Source of the DNA: Methyloligella sp.
GTDB lineage: Bacteria; Pseudomonadota; Alphaproteobacteria; Rhizobiales; HXMU1428-3
DNA: 64,000 nt
Assembly: GCA_021604645.1 (NCBI GenBank)
Contig: BQJJ01000001.1
Location: 393,418-457,417 of the forward strand
Direction of reading: 5' to 3'
Shown here: one piece after another, positions 18,358-26,305 of the stretch
How positions within the stretch are numbered: the first letter of the stretch is position 1
Layout of the letters: each line of letters opens with the position of its first letter
Notes under the pieces: generated by a model
Databases searched by the model: none
Told to the model about the DNA's origin: nothing
What the model saw: the letters and a program-made list of their open reading frames with translations, nothing else
Program-made: the position numbers and the translations under genes

Positions 18358-18719
18358 AGTGTAATCCCTCACTTATATGATCAAATTTATGCTAAGCCAA
18401 CTTCGGTTATCCGATTATTAAGGTCAAAGCATATCAAAGGTTCCCTCCCAAATTACTTGGGCTAGCATATCTTAGCAAAACTTATCTCAAGTGCAACTGT
18501 TCATTATGCTTATCAGTTTATTAAAATTAATTATTACAAACGAAAAGTTAAATTGATGCTGGATTCTGTTTTAGAACTTGATTAAGCTCACTTGTTCTCA
18601 AATCTAACTCATAATAATAACTGAGACCAACACTAAGTTAGTAATAGTATTGCGTAATTTTAAGGTGTTAGTTAAGCATCTTGAGTAAAGGGAGGACGCC
18701 TTGGGGGGCGGCAGTTAGT
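18358..18719. other. AT-rich intergenic region upstream of pqqA
   Basis: 360 bp between the divergent pqqA and the small membrane protein gene. It must hold the pqqA promoter. Apart from the pqqA ribosome site I see no repeat or recognised operator. Confidence 0.4.
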
Positions 18720-18956
18720 ATGGCGACAGACAATTTAGCACAAGATCCAGCCGGTTTAACAGATGAAGAATTAATCGAAATCTGCCTGGAAACACCTTCA
18801 TCATCAACAGTCGGTTTACGATTTCACCTGGAACAAAAGAAGCGCGAAAAGAGAAGCCAAAAACTACTCATTTGGTTGAGTTTTTGGGCAGCGTGCGCTG
18901 CCACAGGCGCATTCATGCTAACAATCGCCTTGATTATCAGTAAAGCCGCTAGCTAA
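18720..18956 (+). CDS. Small membrane protein, unrecognised
   Basis: 78 aa from the ATG at 18720; a TTG at 18681 would add 13 residues. The N-terminal 40 residues are acidic (LTDEELIEICLETP), followed by a basic helix (HLEQKKREKRSQK) and one transmembrane helix (about 53-74, LLIWLSFWAACAATGAFMLTIALII). The layout suggests an inner-membrane protein with a cytosolic N-terminus. I do not recognise a family. It is on the same strand as the next membrane protein, 232 bp away. Confidence 0.55.
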   Translation: MATDNLAQDPAGLTDEELIEICLETPSSSTVGLRFHLEQKKREKRSQKLLIWLSFWAACAATGAFMLTIALIISKAAS

Positions 18957-19188
18957 TTAAAAGTTTTGTGAAAAAACAAAGTCTTATTAAGTTTTGTTGA
19001 GGAATAAGACGTTTTACCACAATCTAACCAGATTAGATCTTTACCATGATTTTATAAAATACAGCTCATATTTGTTTTAAGTAACAGATTGAGAATGGCT
19101 CTTTTGCGGTAAATCACACCACTATTGTGAAAATCGAGAGCCATAAAATTCCAGTCTTGTAAATGATGAGACGATAAAAGGGAAAAAA

Positions 19189-20724
19189 ATGAGACTGTCA
19201 AACGAAAATAGCCAGCCCATTCCTGAAGATCAATCACAAACTATGGATCAAGAACACCATAGTAATAAGTCAAGCAATCTCCCATTATCAGAGCGTTTAA
19301 AACAAGCGTCACAAAATGAGTCTCCCGAACAAACTCATGAAAATGATGGTAAAAGAGAGCAAAACAAAAAAGCAGAACTCGTTAAAAGTGAGCAGCTAGT
19401 TCCAATCTCAAAAGACAAAAGCCAAAAAATTATCATCAAAAAGACAGTAAAAAAATATGGGCTTTCACATGCTATTTTTCGCCCCATAACCGTTGCTGTT
19501 CTATTGTTAGTTGGAACATTTCTTACGCTTTCAATGGGGATGAACTTTTATCATGGCTACAAGAGAGATCTGGAATATTCCAAATCACGGCACATAGATC
19601 AAACAAACTTTGAAATATTCCAGACCTCATCAATTGCGAAAGATAAAGTCGAATTGGTCATCCGTAATTTTAATGGCGAACTGGAAAAAAGAACAGCTAG
19701 TCATAGTCAATTAGCGGCTTATATAAAGCAACACGCCAATGAGTTAGACAAAGCTCAAAAGGCTCAAGATGAAATCATCTCACTTAAATTGACGGCCCTT
19801 TTTGATAAGGCCTTTACCGACAAAGAAGAAGCCATTGCTAAATATGCAGACTGGTTCTTTGAATGGAAACGCCCCTACATCATTTTAAAAGAGGCCATTT
19901 CCTCTACCACCAGACGCTTGGTCAAACTTGGAGAATATGAAAGCCTGCGAACAGCAGTTGAGCGAGATATGAGCGATTATTTCATGAGCAACTATAAAGA
20001 ACAGGTTCTAAAACCTGAGACAAGAGATGCCGTCATAATTGAGGGGCTCGAGAAAATCGCACGAGACGCGCATAAATCCTATTTAGCGACGATGGCCATT
20101 CAGGACGCAAAAATGAAGGCCTTCTTGAAACAAAACACCACCTTCCTGGAAACAATTCCAAAGAATGCCCAATTCACTCAGACCAATCTTGATTGGGACG
20201 CACAGCGCTGGAAAAATCCAACTTTCCTCATGGAAGACCGTGCGTTTGACGGCATTGTAGGCCTGGGCAGTGCAGCTGTTGGCGGAACAATCGGCGCTCT
20301 CACAATTGGCCCTGCTGTTAATCGAGGCCTGAGTGGAATTTTCATGCCCTTGTCACGGCGTTTTGCAACATCGATGGGTGCACGTATAACACTGGCTGAA
20401 GGCGGCGCTGTAGCTGGCACCATGGTTGAACCTGTAGGTGGAACAATTGTAGGGGCAGCGATTGGCGTAGTGCTGGGTTTTGCGGCCGATTATGTCGTGA
20501 ACAAAATCAACGAGAAATTCTCTCGAGCTGATTTTATATCAGCCAATGAAAAAGCAGTGCAATCAACCATCGACTTGTGGAAACAGAAGTTAGAGGCAAA
20601 TTTGTTGTCAAACACCGGCCAATGGTATGATGAAGCGAAAGCCGGATTAATTTTGGTGCGAGAGCCTTTAAAAACACCGTTTAAAATAAATGAAAAAGCC
20701 AAAGAAGTCCAAGCTCTCTTTTAA
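19189..20724 (+). CDS. Membrane protein with glycine-zipper-like segments, unrecognised
   Basis: 511 aa. Residues 1-95 are polar and charged, low in complexity. A transmembrane helix covers about 98-118 (ITVAVLLLVGTFLTLSMGMN). Residues 125-345 are predicted largely helical and presumably periplasmic. Two Gly/Ala-rich hydrophobic stretches follow, at about 355-378 (GLGSAAVGGTIGALTIGPAV) and 402-436 (LAEGGAVAGTMVEPVGGTIV), separated by a basic linker, then an amphipathic tail. The GxxxG pattern resembles glycine zippers that pack in membranes. Function unknown. Good coding character, with GGGAAAAAA before the ATG. Confidence 0.75.
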   Translation: MRLSNENSQPIPEDQSQTMDQEHHSNKSSNLPLSERLKQASQNESPEQTHENDGKREQNKKAELVKSEQLVPISKDKSQKIIIKKTVKKYGLSHAIFRPITVAVLLLVGTFLTLSMGMNFYHGYKRDLEYSKSRHIDQTNFEIFQTSSIAKDKVELVIRNFNGELEKRTASHSQLAAYIKQHANELDKAQKAQDEIISLKLTALFDKAFTDKEEAIAKYADWFFEWKRPYIILKEAISSTTRRLVKLGEYESLRTAVERDMSDYFMSNYKEQVLKPETRDAVIIEGLEKIARDAHKSYLATMAIQDAKMKAFLKQNTTFLETIPKNAQFTQTNLDWDAQRWKNPTFLMEDRAFDGIVGLGSAAVGGTIGALTIGPAVNRGLSGIFMPLSRRFATSMGARITLAEGGAVAGTMVEPVGGTIVGAAIGVVLGFAADYVVNKINEKFSRADFISANEKAVQSTIDLWKQKLEANLLSNTGQWYDEAKAGLILVREPLKTPFKINEKAKEVQALF

Positions 20725-20764
20725 ATCTTCTGCGCTTAGAATAGCCGTGAGAGAGAGAAAGCTA

Positions 20765-21580
20765 TTAAGATTTTCTTAGCTCTCGGATTTCTTCTTTTAT
20801 GGCGGTTAGCTCAGTCATAATTTCTCTAGTCTGATCATCAACAATTTCTTCTTCATGCGCCTGCAATGGGGCCAAAGCTTCGCTTTGCATCGCATCAACA
20901 ATAATACCGATAAATAAATTCAAAACAGCAAAACTCGTGACCAGCATGTAAATGAGAAAGAAGATCCAGGCATAGGGGAACTTGTCCATCACAGGCCCAG
21001 CAAGATCAGCCCAGCCCTCCATTGTCATAATCTGGACCAATGTAAAAATACTGGCGCTCAATGTGCCAAATAATTTTGGGAATTCACTGCCAAATAATTG
21101 CGTCGCCATTACAGAAGAGACATAAATAATAAGTAGCAAGAGCGCCGCAACAGAGCCCATACCAGGAATAGCATTCAGCAAACCCGTAACAACCCGGCGC
21201 ATGGAAGGGACCGCTGAAATTAAGCGCAAGATACGTAATATACGAAGACTACGAAGAACAGATAAATGCCCTGTTGCCGGAACCAGAGCAACACCAACAA
21301 CAAAAACATCAAACACCGACCAAGGGTCTTTAAACATTTGCCATCTATGAACATAAAACTTGGCTAATAGCTCACAAACAAAAACGGAAAGAATAAGCCG
21401 GTCAATGGCACTAAATAGAGAGCCATAAGCATCATGCATTCCCTTGTTAGTCTCTAAGCCTAAAATGACCGCATTTAGAAATATAAGGCCAATAATAAAC
21501 CATTCAAAAACTGGTTTACCAATCAGGATCTTCAACCAACTTCTTAAGGTCTCATCTTCTTGCCTTGCCTGTTCACTCAT
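20765..21580 (-). CDS. Single-repeat voltage-gated cation channel (BacNav/NaChBac superfamily)
   Basis: 271 aa from the ATG at 21578-21580 (MSEQARQEDET), chosen because GAGGG sits at 21585-21589; an upstream ATG adds 11 residues. It has six transmembrane segments. S4 carries Arg at 110, 113, 116 and 119 (LRSLRILRILRLI). The pore loop reads T186-M-E188-G-W-A-D192. A C-terminal tail ends in a likely coiled coil (TELTAIKEEIRELRKS), the tetramerisation region of this family. Sodium-selective bacterial channels carry LESW-type filters; here TMEGWAD resembles repeat I of animal calcium channels. Ion selectivity is therefore uncertain. Confidence 0.9.
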   Translation of the reverse strand: MSEQARQEDETLRSWLKILIGKPVFEWFIIGLIFLNAVILGLETNKGMHDAYGSLFSAIDRLILSVFVCELLAKFYVHRWQMFKDPWSVFDVFVVGVALVPATGHLSVLRSLRILRILRLISAVPSMRRVVTGLLNAIPGMGSVAALLLLIIYVSSVMATQLFGSEFPKLFGTLSASIFTLVQIMTMEGWADLAGPVMDKFPYAWIFFLIYMLVTSFAVLNLFIGIIVDAMQSEALAPLQAHEEEIVDDQTREIMTELTAIKEEIRELRKS

Positions 21581-21636
21581 GTTGTCCCTCGAAACATCTA
21601 ACATTGTTTTCAATAGCTATCTAAGCGCTTAGTGCG

Positions 21637-21730
21637 GATGCGTAGTGGGCATCAGAAGCACATCAAAGATGCGTAGTGGGCATCAGAAGCACGTCAAAGA
21701 TGCTTTGCGGGTAACTGAAGCAAATTAAAA
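21637..21730. repeat. Tandem array of three small hairpin repeats (31 bp), GATGC-stem type
   Basis: Units at 21637-21667 and 21668-21698 differ at one base; a third, diverged unit ends at 21730. Each has GATGC, a loop GTAGTGG, GCATC, then AGAAGCAC. It lies upstream of the channel gene. Confidence 0.8.
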
Positions 21731-21876
21731 GAGCATCTCATTGAAATATAGATATAAATATCATGAGGTAAACAAAGGTTCCAAATGCAAAATGTCACTT
21801 CACACAAAGATTTTAAACAAAAATGACATTTTTTCATCAGGTTCTGATTGCCGAGACTAATTTGCAGGGGAAAATT

Positions 21877-22848
21877 TTAAACAAGCTCGGTCGTTCCCAA
21901 GTCAACAACGCTCCCATAGTTTTCCTGAAGGCCCCGTCCTTGCATTTTTGTTGTCCAGCCATCAGGTAATCGTTGAATAGAAAATAGATTATACCTGGCA
22001 AACTCATACCGACTATTGAAACCAATTGAAGCGCTGGGCGTACCAACAATATGACAAACACCATGATTGGTCGTAAGCTTTTCATGATGCTGTTTATGAT
22101 TATGCCCATAAAGAACGAGCTCAGCGCCTGCCTCTCGCAAAAGAGCCTGCAACAAATGATCATTTTGTAAGCCTCGCGAGAGAGTGGTAATTCCAGGAAG
22201 AGGCGGGTGATGCAAAATAACACATCGATATAAGTCAGCTTCTTTGCAGGCGTTTAAAATATGCCCTAAAGCATCAAGGCTGTTCTCATTTAATCTACCA
22301 TAAGCTGTAAACAGAGGCGTAGGGACGCCAGAGTTTAAACCTATCAGAGCAACATCATTCACCACTCTAACAAAAGGCAGGTCAGGTCCTGTTGCTCCCC
22401 CTAATTCCCCCCCCTTGTCATCTGAAGTCATAAAGGGAAGTAAATCTTTGGAGCGGGACATCGGGATATCCGCTTCGTCAGATAAATTCGGAGGTCTTGC
22501 TGAAGTAAGAAAAGATGTTGGGCCATAATAATCGTGATTGCCAGGTACAAAAGAAAGTCCACTAGGAGATCCAAATCTCTCCAACCAGGGTAGAGCCGTT
22601 GTATATTCTTGACGCAATGATAAATTCACTAAGTCACCCGAGACAATGAGGTGATTAAAAGTCTGCGCCAAAACATCTTTTGTTACGGCTTCAAGGGTTT
22701 CAGCAAGGTGCATAGATTTACGAGAGAGATGCCAATTTAGAAGTCCAAAAAATCGTTTAAAAGAAAGCTCAGCCAATGAAGGGACAGGTTTCTGAGGAAA
22801 ATGGATATCCGTTAAATGAGCAAGAATGGTCTCTGGCTTTGTCGTCAT
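21877..22848 (-). CDS. Calcineurin-like metallophosphoesterase
   Basis: 323 aa. The five blocks of the fold are present in order: HLTDIHFP (11-18), SGDLVN (about 70), PGNHDYY (about 101), VILHHPPLPG (about 212) and LYGHNHKQHHE (about 246). These residues bind the two catalytic metals. The family hydrolyses phosphomono- or phosphodiesters, including cyclic nucleotides and lipid A precursors; the substrate here cannot be read from sequence. There is no signal peptide, so it is probably cytosolic. It is divergent from the NUDIX gene with a 217-bp spacer. Confidence 0.85.
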   Translation of the reverse strand: MTTKPETILAHLTDIHFPQKPVPSLAELSFKRFFGLLNWHLSRKSMHLAETLEAVTKDVLAQTFNHLIVSGDLVNLSLRQEYTTALPWLERFGSPSGLSFVPGNHDYYGPTSFLTSARPPNLSDEADIPMSRSKDLLPFMTSDDKGGELGGATGPDLPFVRVVNDVALIGLNSGVPTPLFTAYGRLNENSLDALGHILNACKEADLYRCVILHHPPLPGITTLSRGLQNDHLLQALLREAGAELVLYGHNHKQHHEKLTTNHGVCHIVGTPSASIGFNSRYEFARYNLFSIQRLPDGWTTKMQGRGLQENYGSVVDLGTTELV

Positions 22849-23065
22849 ATGAAAGAAATCCCTACTAATCCTGATGGGTAAGTGTCAAAGTAAATGCAAA
22901 AAATAAAAACAGAAATTAAGGAAACTATCGAATAATCATCGCTAAAACATTGACTTTCATTATGAAATAGAATTAACAGCCCTAATAATCTGGTTTTATA
23001 AGTAGGACTATATATAAAAGGGTTGCCCGCGTTTTTGAAGATAAATAAATGAAGGGGCACTTTTA

Positions 23066-23548
23066 ATGAAGGGTACACTGGTCAAAATGTTTTCAAAGCT
23101 ACTAACAGCGTTTTTCCGTCCCTTTTGGCGAGTAACCCGCGGCACAACCATGGGCGCTCAAGCAGTCGTAATAGATCACAAATCTAGGGTTTTATTGGTT
23201 CGTCATGGCTATAGACCCGGATGGCATTTTCCCGGCGGTGGGGTTGAGCATTACGAAGCTTTGGCAGAAGCCATGGAGCGAGAACTGTTTGAAGAAACAA
23301 GAGTAGAGCTAACGGGGAAGCCAAAATTACATGGCATTTTTACCAATTTTGAAAAGTTTAAAGGGGATCATATCGGGGTCTTTATCGTTCAGGATTGGAA
23401 GCAAGATGAAATGCCCAAACCGAATGCTGAGATAAAAGAAATTGGATTTTTCTATCGAGATGAGTTACCAGAACACACTGTAACAGGCGTGATAAATCGT
23501 TTAGACGAAATATTTGAGGGCAAAGCCATCTCAAATGAATGGAAATAA
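23066..23548 (+). CDS. NUDIX hydrolase
   Basis: 160 aa. The NUDIX box runs GGGVEHYEALAEAMERELFE followed by ETRVEL (about 50-75), which fits G-x5-E-x7-REUxEE, with Arg in place of the last Gly. The preceding VLLVRHGYRPGWHFPGGG is typical of pyrophosphohydrolases acting on nucleotide-sugar or nucleotide-like substrates. A short basic/hydrophobic N-terminus (FSKLLTAFFRPFWRVTRG) could bind membrane peripherally. It is 58 bp ahead of a GNAT acetyltransferase on the same strand. Confidence 0.85.
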   Translation: MKGTLVKMFSKLLTAFFRPFWRVTRGTTMGAQAVVIDHKSRVLLVRHGYRPGWHFPGGGVEHYEALAEAMERELFEETRVELTGKPKLHGIFTNFEKFKGDHIGVFIVQDWKQDEMPKPNAEIKEIGFFYRDELPEHTVTGVINRLDEIFEGKAISNEWK

Positions 23549-23606
23549 GAACAATATCAAATCTAAAAGTCTAATTTAAAAGACTTATTAAATAAAGATA
23601 ACTGCT

Positions 23607-24098
23607 GTGACCAAACTAACAAAAACACCAATAAACGTGATTACAAGCGAAATGCAAGAACTCTTTGACAAGCATCTTGGACCAGGGCGCTTTGCAAGAA
23701 CGGCTTACCGTCTGCGCGAGCAGGGCAGTTCAACGAAGCCCGTTGGAATTAATGTTTTTACTGAAGATAAGCTCGTAGGCACAGTCAGCTTAACAGAACT
23801 AATCATAGGCGGCGAACATCGTTGCTTTTTGCTTGGCCCTCTCTTAATAGATGAAAACCATCGCTCAAAGGGATTAGGTCTAGAACTGATCCATGACGCA
23901 ATAGAACTTGCAAAAACCAAAGATGCGGCAGCAGTTCTGTTAGTTGGTGACGTTGCGTACTATGAAAAAGCCGGTTTCAAACAAACTAGGATGGGACAGA
24001 TAAACCTTCCAGGGCCAGTTGATCCAGGAAGGCTATTAATGTTTGAAATCAGTAATGGTGCAATGGACACGATAAAAGGCGCTGCAAAGGCAAGCTAA
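23607..24098 (+). CDS. GNAT-family N-acetyltransferase
   Basis: 163 aa with a GTG start. The acetyl-CoA binding motif A is LGPLLIDENHRSKGLGLELI (about 91-110), with the R/Q-x-x-G-x-G/A variant RSKGLG, followed by DVAYYEKAGFKQT, the usual C-terminal block. It resembles YhbS-type acetyltransferases. Acceptor unknown. It follows the NUDIX gene and is convergent with the large membrane-protein operon. Confidence 0.85.
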   Translation: MTKLTKTPINVITSEMQELFDKHLGPGRFARTAYRLREQGSSTKPVGINVFTEDKLVGTVSLTELIIGGEHRCFLLGPLLIDENHRSKGLGLELIHDAIELAKTKDAAAVLLVGDVAYYEKAGFKQTRMGQINLPGPVDPGRLLMFEISNGAMDTIKGAAKAS

Positions 24099-24130
24099 GC
24101 CAATACATCTTAAACTATTAGAACTTGAAC

Positions 24131-26305
24131 CTAATGCCCTTCACGCCACCACATTGTACCAAGTGCAAGCAAAAGAACAGCCAGAGCAAGTAAGCCATTA
24201 ATCAATGGAATGAGCTTCACACCTTTAACAACATAAGCACGGCGATCCAACAAGCCCATCCAACCGCTACCTGCATAAGCTCCAGCACTACTCATCATAG
24301 AAACTTTAGGAACTGAAAGGAGAGAAACTGTAGAAGAGACACTTTCACTCTCTTTAGATTTCGCGTTATTGCCAGTCCAAAAAACTCCAGATTTGGCTTC
24401 TTTGGCAAGCGGTGTGACGATCCTATCTGTGGTAACAATATTCTTTAATTCTTTCTCACTGGCAAACCCAATATAAGCAAGAGCATTCAGCTTTCCAGAT
24501 TGGACACGGTGAATGCCTAATTGTTGTTTGGAAAGTTTCGTTTGCCATGTTCCAGGTGTCACCTCTTTTAACTCAATCTCTTTAGTAGTCCCATCTGGTT
24601 GAGTGATGCGAACAGGAGCAATGTCCTTCTTCATACTCCGTCTTTTAATCAATAAGTTACGTGCGTCCCCAACAGCAGTTAAAGCTTCCTCCTCAAGGTC
24701 AGGTTCCTTCATGAGCCAATGAGACAAGCGACGCAAAAGAGTGGTGTAAGGGCCGCCGCCATCAAAACCACGTGCCCAAAGCCAGGCATGATCAGAAAGT
24801 AAGAGAGCAATACGCCCCTCACCAAGTCTGTTTAAAACTAGTAGTGGGTGTTCTTTCGCACCCTTCATCAGGGTTTCACCTTCGCCAACATTCGCCTCAA
24901 CCAAACGAAACCATCGCCCCCATTGAGCCGTTTTGCTGGCTGCGTTATTTGAAAGCGGCAAGTTATGAGTAACAGGGTGCTTTTGCCCCTTTTCAGTAAC
25001 TTTAGGAACATAGGCTTGCTCAATGACTTGGCCAGTTGGCGTCGCGGGTAGAATTTGTTCAAGCGGCGTATTCGCTAAGCTAAGTGGTGTTGCAAAATGA
25101 TCTCCTGCAGCGATGAGAACAGCACCACCATTGAGAACATACTGACTAACATTATCAAGGTAATGTAAAGGCAAAACGCCGCGTCTCTGATAGCGATCAA
25201 AAATGATCAAATCAAAGTCCTCTAGCTTTTCAGAGAAAAGTTCACGTGTCGGAAATGCAATTAAAGATAGTTGATGAATGGGTGTACCATCTTGTTTTTC
25301 CGGTGGGCGCAATATGGTAAAATGCACCAAATCAACGGAGGCATCGGATTTAAGTAAATTACGCCATGTTCGCTCTCCAGCATGCGGCTCACCAGAGACA
25401 AGAAGAACCCGTAAATTTTCTCTAACACCCTCAGCAGAAATCACAGCACGGTTATTCGCTGGTGTAATCTCATCTTCATGGGTGTCCAATTCAATTTCCA
25501 TCAAGTTCAGCCCTGCATGAGGAAATGCCAAAGGAACGGTAATTTCCTCTCCGACTTGCACAAATTGAGTTTTTTCAGAACTTCCCTTTTGGCGAAACTT
25601 CAACTTAACCATATGAGAGGCACCAACAGAACTGCCTTGTTCAACGATTTTTAGTTTTAATGTGCGAGTTGAACCAACAATGCCATATTTAGGTGCTTTA
25701 ACAATTTCAATACGTCGGTCAAATTGGTTTTTATTACCAGTGAGAATGAAATGGAGCGGTATGGCTGCCCCAGTAAGGCTGCCTTGTTCTTGGTTGACAG
25801 CTAATCCAAGTTCCTGGAACTTTTTAGGGGCATCATGGACTTGCCCGTCAGTAATCATCACAACACCAGCAATTCGGTTTGAAGCAAGCCGGCTAATGCC
25901 TTCCCGAAGCGCAGAAAAAGCGAGCGTACCGTCTTTAGCATTAGGGTCATCTGACCCAAGTGCAATGATTTCTGTTTCTAAGTCTTTAATATCACTCAAA
26001 CGTTCATTGAGTTTTGTTAGAGATTGATCGACCAAACCTTCTCGGCCAGAAATAACCTGACTGGGGCTTTTGTCTGTCACAATCAGTAGAATGTTTTTTA
26101 AAGGGTCGCGCTGTTCTTGGCGCAAACTAGGATTTAATAGTGCAAATAATAAAAGAGAAAGCCCAAGCCCACGAAGGAGTGTGCCGGGGAGCCGATTAAT
26201 AAGCATCAGCAATATAAGAGCCACAATCAACCCAGCAAAAAACCAAAGATAAAGAGGAGATAAAAATGGAGCGTAGATAATATCCCAGCCATTAAATATT
26301 GTCAT
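24131..26305 (-). CDS. Large membrane protein of the MoxR operon (vWA-like and glutamine-amidotransferase-like regions)
   Basis: 724 aa. Two transmembrane helices near the N-terminus (about 14-35 and 45-62) and one near the C-terminus (about 698-718). Between them are a von Willebrand A-like region (about 70-190; ILLIVTDKSPSQV ... AGVVMITDGQVHD) and a class-I glutamine-amidotransferase-like region (about 300-560; LRVLLVSGEPHAGERTWR ... GRIALLLSDHAWLWARGFDG). Similar proteins accompany MoxR/DUF58/DUF4159 genes in Rhizobiales. Its start overlaps the stop of the DUF4159 gene by 4 bp (ATGA), so the two are translationally coupled. Function unknown. Confidence 0.8.
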   Translation of the reverse strand: MTIFNGWDIIYAPFLSPLYLWFFAGLIVALILLMLINRLPGTLLRGLGLSLLLFALLNPSLRQEQRDPLKNILLIVTDKSPSQVISGREGLVDQSLTKLNERLSDIKDLETEIIALGSDDPNAKDGTLAFSALREGISRLASNRIAGVVMITDGQVHDAPKKFQELGLAVNQEQGSLTGAAIPLHFILTGNKNQFDRRIEIVKAPKYGIVGSTRTLKLKIVEQGSSVGASHMVKLKFRQKGSSEKTQFVQVGEEITVPLAFPHAGLNLMEIELDTHEDEITPANNRAVISAEGVRENLRVLLVSGEPHAGERTWRNLLKSDASVDLVHFTILRPPEKQDGTPIHQLSLIAFPTRELFSEKLEDFDLIIFDRYQRRGVLPLHYLDNVSQYVLNGGAVLIAAGDHFATPLSLANTPLEQILPATPTGQVIEQAYVPKVTEKGQKHPVTHNLPLSNNAASKTAQWGRWFRLVEANVGEGETLMKGAKEHPLLVLNRLGEGRIALLLSDHAWLWARGFDGGGPYTTLLRRLSHWLMKEPDLEEEALTAVGDARNLLIKRRSMKKDIAPVRITQPDGTTKEIELKEVTPGTWQTKLSKQQLGIHRVQSGKLNALAYIGFASEKELKNIVTTDRIVTPLAKEAKSGVFWTGNNAKSKESESVSSTVSLLSVPKVSMMSSAGAYAGSGWMGLLDRRAYVVKGVKLIPLINGLLALAVLLLALGTMWWREGH

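Noticed and set aside
21637..21730. Short CRISPR-like array
   Set aside because: The 31-bp units are directly adjacent without unique spacers, and no cas genes are present; it is a tandem repeat.
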